Shown: positions 16,932 through 24,623 of the stretch, piece by piece
Numbering within the stretch: the first letter of the stretch is position 1
How the letters are laid out: every line of letters begins with the position of its first letter
Assembly: GCF_900169145.1 (NCBI RefSeq)
Contig: NZ_FXZD01000001.1
Location: 496,001-560,000, forward strand
Length of the DNA: 64,000 nt
Source of the DNA: Brevibacterium antiquum CNRZ 918
GTDB taxonomy: Bacteria > Actinomycetota > Actinomycetes > Actinomycetales > Brevibacteriaceae
Direction of reading: 5' to 3'
The notes under the pieces: generated by a model
Told to the model about the DNA's origin: nothing
The model's input: only the letters and a program-made list of their open reading frames with translations
Databases searched by the model: none
Position numbers and translations under genes: made by a program

Positions 16932-18401
16932 TCAGCGGATGCCGCGCAGAGCCTTGAGCATCGGCTTCGTCAGGGTCAGAGCCAGCAGACCGAGAACGAT
17001 CGACGCCGCGCCGATAGATGTCCAATACGGTGTCTGATTGTCGGCCGAGTAGTAGCCGCCCAGCACACCGGACAGAGCCGTTCCCACGCCCGAGGCGAGG
17101 AAGAAGACGGCGATCATCTGTGACTGGAACACCTTCGGGGCAACCTTCGAGGAGAAGGACAGACCGATGGGTGAGATGAGCAGTTCTGCGAAGACGAAGA
17201 GCAGCAGGATGAATGCTACCCACAGCAGCGGTGTCTCATGCTCGCCGGCATTCGCATACGGCAGGAACAGCAGGAATGCGATGCCGATGAGGATGAGCGA
17301 GAGCCCTGCCTTGACCGGAGTCGAGATCTGACGTGTGCCCAGCTTGAACCAGATCGCCGAGAACACCGGAGCGAAGGCGATGACGAAGATCGGCGGGATG
17401 AGTTGGAGCCAGTTGATCGGCATCTCCCAGCCGAAGATCTCACGGTTCATCTGCGTGTCGGAATAGGCAGTGAGCGTTCCGAAGATCTGCTGGTAGAGGG
17501 ACCAGAAGACAACGCAGGTGATGAAGAAGGGAATGAATGCGAGCACCCGTGAACGCTCATCGGCATTCGTCTGCGGGCTGACACCCATGACGATGAAGTA
17601 GCAGGCCGCTGCACCGGCTGAGATTCCCGCAATCCACCAGTCGAGATTGTCGGGGTTGACGACACCGGAGAACCAGAGAATCACGATGAGGATGACTGCG
17701 ACGACGATGGCCGCCAGGAAGAGGTAGAGCTTCGAGGTCGCCAGCGGGTTGACCGCACCCCGCGACTCGTCGGGCAGGTTCTTACGACCTGTCGCATAGA
17801 TGATCAGACCCAGAGCCATACCGATTGCTGCGGCGCCGAAGCCGAAGTGGAATCCGATCTCCTTCTGCAGAAGGCCGGTGATCAGCGGTCCCAGGAGGGC
17901 CCCGATGTTGACGCCCATGTAGAAGAGGGTGAATCCGGCATCCCTGCGCGGGTCCTTCTCGGTATAGAGCTCACCGACGAGAGCGGAGGCGTTGGCCTTG
18001 AGACCACCGGATCCGAGTGCAACGAGAATGAGACCGGAGGCGACGCCGCCGAATCCGGGGATGAGCGCCAGGCAGATGTGGCCGACCATGATGATGATCG
18101 CCGAGTAGAAGAGGATTCGCTCCGCACCGAGGATCCGGTCGGCAACCCATGCACCGAGGATCGTCGCCAGGAACACGGCGCCGCCGTAGGCGCCGACGAT
18201 TCCGATGGCGGTTGGCTGCGGCATTCCCAGTCCGCCCTCGGAGACCTGGAAGTACAGGTAGAGGGCGAGGATGCCGTTCATGCCGTAGTAGGAGAACCGT
18301 TCCCACAGTTCGAGGCTGAAGAGCTGCATGAGCGGAAGTGGGTGCCCGAAGAATCGGGTGTCGTTCCGCGCGGCCTCAGTGGCTGAGGTGCTTGATGACA
18401 T
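16932..18401 (-). CDS. POT-family proton-dependent oligopeptide transporter
   Basis: A 489-residue, 14-helix peptide:H+ symporter of the DtpT/PTR2 type. The family signature at the first helix reads ELWERFSYYGMNGILALYLY, with the ExxER-type proton-coupling motif. The following GAYGGAVFLATILGAWVADRILG and the helix 4-5 region GSGGLKANASALVGELYTE are also conserved. The end FFLASGVGTALSGVLGG is typical. It imports di- and tripeptides. ATG at 18401 is chosen since the in-frame upstream ATG lacks a ribosome site and the N-terminus fits the family. It stands alone with its own terminator. Confidence 0.9.
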   Translation of the reverse strand: MSSSTSATEAARNDTRFFGHPLPLMQLFSLELWERFSYYGMNGILALYLYFQVSEGGLGMPQPTAIGIVGAYGGAVFLATILGAWVADRILGAERILFYSAIIIMVGHICLALIPGFGGVASGLILVALGSGGLKANASALVGELYTEKDPRRDAGFTLFYMGVNIGALLGPLITGLLQKEIGFHFGFGAAAIGMALGLIIYATGRKNLPDESRGAVNPLATSKLYLFLAAIVVAVILIVILWFSGVVNPDNLDWWIAGISAGAAACYFIVMGVSPQTNADERSRVLAFIPFFITCVVFWSLYQQIFGTLTAYSDTQMNREIFGWEMPINWLQLIPPIFVIAFAPVFSAIWFKLGTRQISTPVKAGLSLILIGIAFLLFLPYANAGEHETPLLWVAFILLLFVFAELLISPIGLSFSSKVAPKVFQSQMIAVFFLASGVGTALSGVLGGYYSADNQTPYWTSIGAASIVLGLLALTLTKPMLKALRGIR

Positions 18402-18537
18402 ATCGTGCTTTCCGTTGTGGCGTGCAAACGCGCACTGTGCTGCGCGATTCACTGTGAACAAGCGGCAATGCTACTCTCCGTTATTGCTCAGGTCACACCA
18501 TCTCAATGCTGGGACGAGACGTCCCAGAAGACGGAAA

Positions 18538-19800
18538 CTAGGAGTGAACCAGGTCTCTTTTTCGGGCTCTTTTGCCGACGAAGAGGTTGAGCAGGCCGGC
18601 AACGAGGACGAGTGCGGAAGCCGCCATCGGGACAGCCATCGCGGCCGAGGTCCCGGCCTCCTCGGCGAGGATTCCGTTGACTGCCGATGCCAGTGACTGA
18701 CCGACGATGATCGCGGACCCGGCCATGGACATGACGGTCGCAGAACGACCGAGCGGGCTGCGTTCGGCGGCGAGGCTGAACAAGGTCACCAGCGTCGGTC
18801 CAACCGCACAGCCCATGAGCAACAGGGCGATGACCACGGTGATCATCGAGTCTGAGGTTGACATGATGAAAGCACCGACGAGCATCACCGGGGCGAATGA
18901 CAGCCAGCGGGCCCACAATGCATAACGCGGTGAGAAGAGTGCGACGGCGATCGCCAGAATCGCGGACCCGATGCCCATGATGCCGTAGAAGATGCCGGCT
19001 TCCTCCGGATGGCCGAGATCATTCATCAGTGAGGTCAGTGCGGTCAGGGTCGAGCCGAAGACGAGTCCGATGCCGAAGGTTCCGAGGACGACGACGAGGA
19101 CTGCGAAGGTGAATAGTTCCTTGGCCGGGGCCTGGGCGCGCGGGCCCGATGACGCGTTGACATGGGCCCGACCGGTCGGGTGGAGAGCGAAGGCCGAGAT
19201 GAAGATCAAAGTCATGACGACTGCACCGATGATCGGCGCCACAGGATGAAAGGTCGTCGCGAGCAGGCCGACGATGAAGGGGCCGAAGACGAAGACGAAC
19301 TCATCCGCGGCCGACTCGTAGGCCATGGTCGAACTCAGGGTCTTCTGCTGTCCCGGCCCGGCGAGCTTCGACATGATGATCTCGACGAGGCGGGAGCGCG
19401 ACATCGGGGCCGCCTGTGGAGCCGTGGCACCGATGGCGAAGGCCGCGATGAGCACTACTGCGTCAGGCAGCGGGCTGAAGACGACCCATGCCATGAAGAT
19501 CAGCGCGGCGCTGTTGGCCAGACCTGCGATCAGGAGCACTGGTAGCTGTCCCCAACGGTCGGCGGCCGCGCCGATGAAGGATCCGAAGATCGCTGTTCCG
19601 AGACCGACCATGGCGGAATTGATTCCGCCGAGACTCAGTGATCCTCTGCCCGCAACAACGAGGGTGAGGACTCCGATGACCACCATGGCGTAAGGCAGAC
19701 GGGCCATCAAGGCGATCGGGAAGTAGGTGCGGCCCACGACGGTCAGAAGCTTCGGTGCGGCGACTTCGTGAGTGCGGGTGCGGGTTTCGTTGCTCGACAT
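18538..19800 (-). CDS. Major facilitator superfamily transporter
   Basis: A 420-residue protein with about twelve predicted membrane helices. After a short polar N-terminus the first helix pair (FPIALMARLPYAMVVIGVLTLV) leads to GSFIGAAADRWGQLPVLL, the MFS loop 2-3 motif (G-x-x-x-D-R-x-G-x-x). The second half starts near AVLVVVLGTFGIGLVFGSTLTAL. Substrate is unknown; the layout fits drug or metabolite exporters. The start ATG at 19800 lacks a strong ribosome site and an ATG seven codons upstream is possible. The gene is followed by 136 bases before the POT gene. Confidence 0.8.
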   Translation of the reverse strand: MSSNETRTRTHEVAAPKLLTVVGRTYFPIALMARLPYAMVVIGVLTLVVAGRGSLSLGGINSAMVGLGTAIFGSFIGAAADRWGQLPVLLIAGLANSAALIFMAWVVFSPLPDAVVLIAAFAIGATAPQAAPMSRSRLVEIIMSKLAGPGQQKTLSSTMAYESAADEFVFVFGPFIVGLLATTFHPVAPIIGAVVMTLIFISAFALHPTGRAHVNASSGPRAQAPAKELFTFAVLVVVLGTFGIGLVFGSTLTALTSLMNDLGHPEEAGIFYGIMGIGSAILAIAVALFSPRYALWARWLSFAPVMLVGAFIMSTSDSMITVVIALLLMGCAVGPTLVTLFSLAAERSPLGRSATVMSMAGSAIIVGQSLASAVNGILAEEAGTSAAMAVPMAASALVLVAGLLNLFVGKRARKRDLVHS

Positions 19801-20126
19801 ACCAATCCAGTTTCTACCCATCGACTCGATGGGGTTCTGTGCCGCCGTGGTGACCTGGATCGAAGCACTCGGTAGATGCACACTGCTGTGACTCTCGGCG
19901 ACGTATGGCGCCATTCCCAGGCTACAGGCATCACCGCGGGCCCACGAGGCCTACGGTGACGAAGCGGTTTGAGTTTGCTCACCATTGCCGGCCGCTTAGA
20001 CAGCAGGGCTGGCCAACACAGTGGTCGGCGCGGGGGCCGGTACGGAGGCCAGCACGGTGGTCGGCACGGACCGCATTCCCATCCGCGACTCAGAAAGAAT
20101 GCAGGCGGATCTGGGAACATATCAGC
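19801..20126. other. Intergenic region with an imperfect 24-bp direct repeat
   Basis: No coding frame with a start and ribosome site is seen on either strand. It holds the divergent promoters of the MFS and holin-like genes. Two copies of a 24-base GC-rich repeat lie at 20011-20034 and 20047-20070, 36 bases apart, differing at four positions, each containing GTGGTCGGC. Confidence 0.6.
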
Positions 20127-20540
20127 ATGAACTTCCTCTCACGAGTTGTCGTCAACGCATGTGCGATCTGGGTTGCGGCTTGGATACTGCCTGGCGTCGC
20201 CATCGAAGGAAACCGCGTCGTGGAAGACCAGACCGGAGCTATCCCTGCCACGATCATCTCCTACCTCGTAATCGGGTTGATCTTCGGTCTGGCGAACGCG
20301 TTCATCAAACCGATCCTCAGTGTTCTGTCGGCACCGATCACCTGTCTGACCTTGGGGCTGTTCTCGATCGTCATCAACGCAGTGATGCTGGCCCTGACCA
20401 GTTGGCTCAGCGGTTTCACCCCATTCGCGTTCACCATCGATTCGTTCTTCTTCCAAGCCGTCTTCGCCGCGATCATCATCTCCATCGTCTCCGCGCTCCT
20501 GGGCTGGCTGGTCCCGGAGAAGAGCTCCGCACGCGACTGA
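20127..20540 (+). CDS. Phage-holin-4 family membrane protein (not phage)
   Basis: A 137-residue protein with four hydrophobic segments in the pattern of Pfam Phage_holin_4_2, a widespread chromosomal family of unknown role. Visible marks are the N-terminal RVVVNACAIWVAAWILPGV, the segment IFGLANAFIKPILSVLSAPITCLTLGLFSIVINA with its conserved N and P residues, and a last helix FQAVFAAIIISIVSALLGWL. ATG at 20127 gives the normal N-terminus; the longer upstream open frame is non-coding. No lysis or phage genes are nearby, so it is a housekeeping membrane protein. Confidence 0.8.
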   Translation: MNFLSRVVVNACAIWVAAWILPGVAIEGNRVVEDQTGAIPATIISYLVIGLIFGLANAFIKPILSVLSAPITCLTLGLFSIVINAVMLALTSWLSGFTPFAFTIDSFFFQAVFAAIIISIVSALLGWLVPEKSSARD

Positions 20541-20649
20541 TCGATCCCTGCCGTGACTCGAGCGAGGGTCGCAACCGGATTCTTCTCTACTGCGTGTAGA
20601 CTTGCTCGCAGTGTGTCAGTCTGCACCTCAATGACCGTCGGAGGAGAAC

Positions 20650-20877
20650 ATGTCCAATATCGCCACCACGAAGAGAAGCCGGAACTCAGCATCGTTCGCT
20701 GACGTCATCGTCTTCATCTTCTCGTTTGCCCTCGTCGTGTTCGGTCTCTACCTCTTCGGTGCCGGATTCTACGGTGCCACGGGTACCCAGTTCTGGCTCT
20801 TCTGGGCCGGTCTGCTCTCTGCCTGCTTCGCGTTCATCGTCCCCATGATCTACCACTGGGTCAGCGACCGCCCCTGA
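20650..20877 (+). CDS. Small two-helix membrane protein
   Basis: A 75-residue hypothetical protein with a basic N-terminus (TTKRSRNSASF) and two hydrophobic helices, DVIVFIFSFALVVFGLYLFG and FWLFWAGLLSACFAFIVPMI. The start has a GGAGGA ribosome site, and a strong hairpin follows the stop by about 20 bases, both of which support expression. I do not recognise a family. The product is probably an integral membrane protein with both ends in the cytoplasm. Confidence 0.7.
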   Translation: MSNIATTKRSRNSASFADVIVFIFSFALVVFGLYLFGAGFYGATGTQFWLFWAGLLSACFAFIVPMIYHWVSDRP

Positions 20878-20898
20878 CACCTTCCATTGTGAGAAAGA

Positions 20899-20926
20899 GG
20901 GCCGATGCGTTGATTCGCATCGGCCC
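20899..20926. terminator. Bidirectional hairpin terminator
   Basis: A perfect 11-bp stem (GGGCCGATGCG / CGCATCGGCCC) with a 6-base loop sits between the convergent small membrane gene and the hydrolase gene. The tail is CCCTTC on the plus strand and CTCTTTCTC on the minus strand. Confidence 0.7.
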
Positions 20927-20956
20927 CCTTCGTGCTGTCATCGATCGGTGACAGGC

Positions 20957-21826
20957 TCAGTCCCGATCGCGACAGAATTCCATGATCGCCGAGGCGGCTG
21001 CGTCGGGACGCTCATAGTGCACCAAGTGCCCCACTCCGGAGAGTTCTACGAACTGCGCGCAGGCCAGCTGTGACACGAATTCGCGAGTCGCAGCGATCGG
21101 AGCGATAGCGTCCTTGTCTCCGGCAATGACGAGCGTGGGCATATTCAGGTTGCCGGCCACCTCGGTGACGGTGTGGGCGACTGAGACGTCGAAGGCCGCT
21201 GCCAGCGAAGCCCGATCGCTGAACGTGGAGAAGTGCCGAGAATGCTGGTCATGGATATAGCGTCGCAGCCCGCGGTCTCTGGTCGTGGCCATGACCTCAC
21301 TCATCGCTCGTACGATGACCGGGTTGGCCAGCAGCTGATGTCCGATCGTCTCCGGCAGCCGCGCTCCGAGGTTGTAATAGAGACAAGTCAGGGCTGTCAG
21401 TACTTTGGCGGAGCCTTGAAGCGCCGGTGTCGTGATCGGGTTGATGAGGATGAGCTCGGCAGCCGTGGACGGTCGGCGGGCGGCCATATGCGCGACCAGA
21501 ATCGATCCGAAGGAGTGGCCGAGGACGATCGGTGCGGCCTGCCAACGCGAAGTCACCTCGGCGACGAGCCCCCCGAGATGATCGCAGTAGCTGTCGAGAC
21601 TCAGGCCTGTCCGCAAAGGAGGAGTGAGGCCGAACCCGGGCAGGTCGGCGACGACGACGTCACGGTCCCGGATTGCTCCCGCGATGAGGTCCATCCCATG
21701 GTGATCGCCACGGAATCCGTGGACCATGAGCACAGGGCGGCGGGTCGAATCCGACGTGTGCAGCCACACAGCGGTCGGGTGGCCGTCGACGGTGAGGTCG
21801 GCGCGGGCAGGAGCAGAGTGGCTCAC
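20957..21826 (-). CDS. Alpha/beta hydrolase
   Basis: A 289-residue single-domain hydrolase. The oxyanion-hole segment is VLMVHGFRGDHHGMD, the nucleophile elbow is GHSFGS (about residue 103), the acid lies in IAGDKDAIAP and the catalytic histidine in GVGHLVHYERP. It acts in the cytosol, as no signal peptide is seen. The substrate is unknown; candidates are esters, epoxides or acyl-thioesters. It starts five bases after the stop of the universal stress protein gene upstream and is probably cotranscribed with it. Confidence 0.85.
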   Translation of the reverse strand: MSHSAPARADLTVDGHPTAVWLHTSDSTRRPVLMVHGFRGDHHGMDLIAGAIRDRDVVVADLPGFGLTPPLRTGLSLDSYCDHLGGLVAEVTSRWQAAPIVLGHSFGSILVAHMAARRPSTAAELILINPITTPALQGSAKVLTALTCLYYNLGARLPETIGHQLLANPVIVRAMSEVMATTRDRGLRRYIHDQHSRHFSTFSDRASLAAAFDVSVAHTVTEVAGNLNMPTLVIAGDKDAIAPIAATREFVSQLACAQFVELSGVGHLVHYERPDAAASAIMEFCRDRD

Positions 21827-21831
21827 CGTGT

Positions 21832-22722
21832 TCAGACGGTGCTGATCGCCCGGCGGGGCACAACGACGACGGGCACCGGCAGCACACGCAGCAGTCGTCT
21901 GGCACGTGCACCGATGAAGACCAAGCCGCCTCGACCGAGCCTGCTGGAACCGATGAATGCGATCTCGCCCGGCTGGAAGTCGACGTTGACGGCAGCGTCT
22001 TCGATGTCGGCTCCAGCCTGTGACCTGACGACGGCTCGGCCCGACTCAAGCATCTCGGCGGCGCGGCCGGCCAGCACCGCTCCCCCGTACTCCTCGGCAA
22101 ATTCTTGAATCTCCACGGTGTCGTCATCGCCGAGCCCGTCGTTCTCGATCAGGGAGATCAGACGCAGGTCGACATCGAGGGCGGCCGCTGACTGCACAGC
22201 CGCACCGATGAGCGCTGCAGCTCCGGGGCGGGCACCGAAGAATGTGGTGATTCGGGAGATGGGGCCGATGTCCGAGTTGCCTGACGGAGCCAGCACCACT
22301 GGGACCGTTGAGGAGTGAAGCAGCGAGGTCGCGACAGTCCCGATGCGGAACGAACGCATCAGTGTTGTGGCACGAGCACCAATCACGATGCCGAGTGCGC
22401 CTTCGGCCTCGGCGACCTCCATCAGCCCCTTGGACTCATTCGACGAAGTGTGGATGACGCCACGGGCGCAGACATCATCCGGCACCAGGGACAGCGCCTC
22501 GTCAAGCCAATCCTCGAGCTGCTGCAAGACAATCCCGGTGCCGTCCTGCGGAATCGAATTGCCTGCGGTGAAGGTTGATGACTCCGGACGCACGATCGTC
22601 ACGATGAGTTCGATCCCAGCGGAGCGTGCGAGTGAGATGGCCAGAGCGATGGCGTCGCGTCCACGGTCCGTGGCGATGTATCCGACGACCAGTCGTCGAG
22701 TGGTGGCAGCTGGCTGTGACAT
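21832..22722 (-). CDS. Tandem universal stress protein
   Basis: A 296-residue protein with two UspA domains, about residues 10-150 and 155-296. The first starts RRLVVGYIATDRGRDAIALAISLA and ends with VIGARATTLMRSFRIGTVATSLLHSSTVPVVLAPSG. The second starts ISRITTFFGARPGAAALIGAAV and ends with a GARARRLLRVLPVPVVVVP stretch. The ATP-binding GxxxxG(S/T) pattern is partly degenerate in both. It is the first gene of a two-gene unit with the hydrolase. Actinobacterial tandem Usp proteins are often induced in hypoxia or stationary phase, but the sequence here shows no specific control site. Confidence 0.8.
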   Translation of the reverse strand: MSQPAATTRRLVVGYIATDRGRDAIALAISLARSAGIELIVTIVRPESSTFTAGNSIPQDGTGIVLQQLEDWLDEALSLVPDDVCARGVIHTSSNESKGLMEVAEAEGALGIVIGARATTLMRSFRIGTVATSLLHSSTVPVVLAPSGNSDIGPISRITTFFGARPGAAALIGAAVQSAAALDVDLRLISLIENDGLGDDDTVEIQEFAEEYGGAVLAGRAAEMLESGRAVVRSQAGADIEDAAVNVDFQPGEIAFIGSSRLGRGGLVFIGARARRLLRVLPVPVVVVPRRAISTV

Positions 22723-23094
22723 TATCTTCTCCCAGAGAGTCGCGAGTCTGAGAAGATTCTACGTCGGTACCTCGGTATTCTTCGACCCAACATCCCTGCG
22801 TCGGTGGAGAGATAATCGACCTGGAAGCCCAGATCGACGACTGGCCCGATTAGGCCATGTTTCTCTCGACCCACAATAGAGTTCAGACAAAATGAACAAA
22901 AATCACACAGAGTTCTTCACCTGTGATAAATTCAATAGTGCGATTACGGATTCGCACAAACCCCAGAATTGCAACAAACCATCTTGGGTGCTGACGCCAC
23001 TCAAACGAGATCCACGACCAAGAAGGGAGCGCAGAACTATGCTGAAAGTCATCGCATTTCCGAACCTCCAGCACCGCTGGACCGGGAAAACTGC
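22723..23094. other. AT-richer intergenic region upstream of the decayed whiB-like segment
   Basis: Bases about 22880-23030 are visibly AT-richer than the surroundings. Short open frames occur, including a 29-codon one from ATG 23041 with AGAAGGGA upstream, but none resembles a protein. The region may hold the old promoter and leader of the whiB-like remnant that follows. Confidence 0.4.
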
Positions 23095-23300
23095 CTGCTT
23101 GATTGGCGGACAAGGGCTCGTCGGCTGAATTCCAGCCGCACCTCACGTCTTTCTCCACCGGTCAATTGAACACCGGTACGTTTCCTACTGCGGGATCACC
23201 CAGGCCATGCAGCTCTGTCGCCACAGTCGGCGCCCACGGACCGCATTCACGCCTGAGGTGAACTCGCTCGAGACACCGTCGTTCACCAGGTGCGTTCATC
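23095..23300 (+). pseudogene. Possible decayed WhiB-family gene
   Basis: No intact frame exists, but translated pieces in shifting frames line up in order with a WhiB protein. LLDWRTRA (23095-23118) matches the DWR start. A stretch at about 23150-23180 reads LSPPVN and resembles the ELFFPVGN segment. ITQAMQLCRH (about 23199-23228) resembles the E-A-K-x-V-C-R-x-C cluster region. Near 23265-23290 the bases of a CLxWALET-like segment are recognisable. Two of the four iron-sulfur cysteines are gone and several indels are needed. This is an alignment made by eye, so it is tentative. Confidence 0.4.
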
Positions 23301-23547
23301 CACGTACACCACCGACCTTTTGGGCCTTGATCCACTCATCCGAGTGAACCTGTCTTTGGGCAGCTGCTGCCACGTCGGCTGATCCTCATCGAGCCTCAGC
23401 CGATCGTGCGATAGCCGATCCGTGAATTCATTTTCCAGAGGTCGCTTTCATTCGACTCTCGGGCTTTTCTTCAGCTCATTGATTTCGAACATTTCAACTA
23501 ACTCTTATTTGGGCATCTCCCCTGCCCGAAAACATTAAGGAATCGTT

Positions 23548-23775
23548 TTGTCTAGGGCACTTCCATTCACACATCCACGGCGTGTGGCATTGAGCGCCGG
23601 GCTCAAGCTGATCCAATGGGCCCGCCGTCCTGCTGTCACGACAAGGGATCGCGAGCAGGTGGTTCGGAACCGCCGTCATGCGCAGGTTCGCAGACTCGCT
23701 CGAGACGAGCGGGTGAAGGAGCAGCGCGAACGAGAAATCGCGAAGTACCTCTACCAGGTGCGGCCCATGATCTGA
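23548..23775 (+). CDS. Small basic hypothetical protein
   Basis: A 75-residue, strongly basic protein starting at TTG 23548 with AAGGA six bases upstream. The second half is a predicted long charged helix (RDREQVVRNRRHAQVRRLAR, then DERVKEQREREIAKYLYQVR). It could bind nucleic acid or form a coiled coil. A two-tier hairpin directly follows the stop, which supports it as a real transcript. I do not recognise the family. It lies between the whiB-like remnant and a tRNA gene. Confidence 0.5.
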   Translation: MSRALPFTHPRRVALSAGLKLIQWARRPAVTTRDREQVVRNRRHAQVRRLARDERVKEQREREIAKYLYQVRPMI

Positions 23776-23778
23776 TGA

Positions 23779-23818
23779 CGATGGCCGGGACTGGGTGGTC
23801 ACCCGGCTCCGGCCATCG
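23779..23818 (+). terminator. Two-tier hairpin after the small basic ORF
   Basis: An outer 10-bp stem (CGATGGCCGG / CCGGCCATCG) encloses an inner 4-bp stem (GGGT / ACCC). It starts four bases after the stop codon at 23775. No T run follows. Confidence 0.55.
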
Positions 23819-23924
23819 CCAGTGACCCGGTTGCAGCCACGCCATCGCCACCAGTGTGTGGTCAGCGTCACTGTCCGCCGATTTGTCGTCCCGCGTGCAC
23901 CTGAGTAATATTGATCCAGCAAGC

Positions 23925-23997
23925 GGGGGTATGGCGCAGTTGGTAGCGCGTCTCCATGGCATGGAGAAGGTCAGGGGTTCGAATCCCCTTACCTCCA
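23925..23997 (+). tRNA. tRNA-Ala (anticodon GGC)
   Basis: A full 73-base cloverleaf. The acceptor stem is GGGGGTA with TACCTCC and discriminator A. The anticodon stem is TCTCC / GGAGA around the loop ATGGCAT, giving anticodon GGC for codons GCC and GCU. The T arm is CAGGGGTTCGAATCCCCTT-like. The 3' CCA is not encoded. A strong terminator follows seven bases later. Confidence 0.95.
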
Positions 23998-24003
23998 CCG
24001 CAC

Positions 24004-24041
24004 GAAGGACCCGGTCTCATCACAAAGAGACCGGGTCCTTC
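24004..24041 (+). terminator. Terminator of the tRNA-Ala gene
   Basis: A perfect 15-bp stem (GAAGGACCCGGTCTC / GAGACCGGGTCCTTC) with an 8-base loop is followed by a short T-rich tail (TTCATGT). Confidence 0.8.
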
Positions 24042-24095
24042 TTCATGTACATATTCGCAGGAGCGCCACGGGCATCCTCACAGTCTTGATCTCTG

Positions 24096-24623
24096 TCAGC
24101 GGGCGGCCTCAAGATCGAGCAGGGTGCGCTTCTTCTCTTCACCCCAGGCATACCCTGTCAAAGCCCCGTTGGCTCCGATCACACGGTGGCAGGGAACAAT
24201 GATGCTGATCGGGTTCCGACCATTGGCTGCTCCCACTGCGCGCGCCGCCGACGGTCTGTTGATCCAGGCAGCGAGTTCTCCGTATCCGGCGGTTGCGCCA
24301 TAGGGAATCGTCGTCAGTGCCTGCCAGACCTTGCGTTGGAATTCTGTGCCTTTCGGGGCCAAGGGGACATCGAATTCGATGCGGGTGCCAGCGAAGTATT
24401 CGGCGAGCTGCTCCCCCGCAGCCGCGAACACATTGAGTTCATCGTCGACGACCAGCTCGACACCGCCTGCCGTCGCCAGCCGTTCCAGGATCTGGTCGAA
24501 GTCACCCAGGTAGAGCCCGGTGAGGTGATCACCGTCCGAGGTGAGCAGGATCCTCCCCAACGCCGCGTCGATGACCGTGTACCTCACTGTGGTCGCTGTC
24601 GGCTGGATCAATGTCATCGTCAT
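24096..24623 (-). CDS. ogt: Methylated-DNA-protein-cysteine methyltransferase
   Basis: A 175-residue O6-alkylguanine-DNA alkyltransferase. The active site is [21 protein letters not shown], with the acceptor cysteine in PCHRV. The helix-turn-helix region upstream reads [23 protein letters not shown], and the asparagine hinge [12 protein letters not shown] is intact. It removes alkyl groups from O6-guanine in a single-turnover reaction. The ATG overlaps the stop of the Ada-AlkA gene (ATGA), so the methyltransferase that is fused into Ada in enteric bacteria is here a coupled separate protein. Confidence 0.93.
   Translation of the reverse strand: MTMTLIQPTATTVRYTVIDAALGRILLTSDGDHLTGLYLGDFDQILERLATAGGVELVVDDELNVFAAAGEQLAEYFAGTRIEFDVPLAPKGTEFQRKVWQALTTIPYGATAGYGELAAWINRPSAARAVGAANGRNPISIIVPCHRVIGANGALTGYAWGEEKKRTLLDLEAAR

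Noticed and set aside
15919-17223. A very long minus-strand frame continuing upstream of moeA2 to give 828 residues
   Set aside because: The extra part lies antisense to the CPBP-like gene, has no family similarity, and a GTG with a good ribosome site exists at 15918.
20127-20540. Holin-like protein as a sign of a prophage
   Set aside because: The phage_holin_4_2 family is mostly chromosomal and no integrase, terminase, capsid or lysin gene is present anywhere in the window.
23041-23340. Read-through of TGA at 23126 as selenocysteine, giving a longer protein
   Set aside because: No SECIS-like stem was seen after the TGA, the extension has no recognisable family, and decay of a whiB-like gene explains the sequence better.
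23170-23540. Fragments resembling a transposase on the minus strand
   Set aside because: A VDERTW-like peptide is the only hint; no inverted repeats, DDE motif or target duplication were seen.
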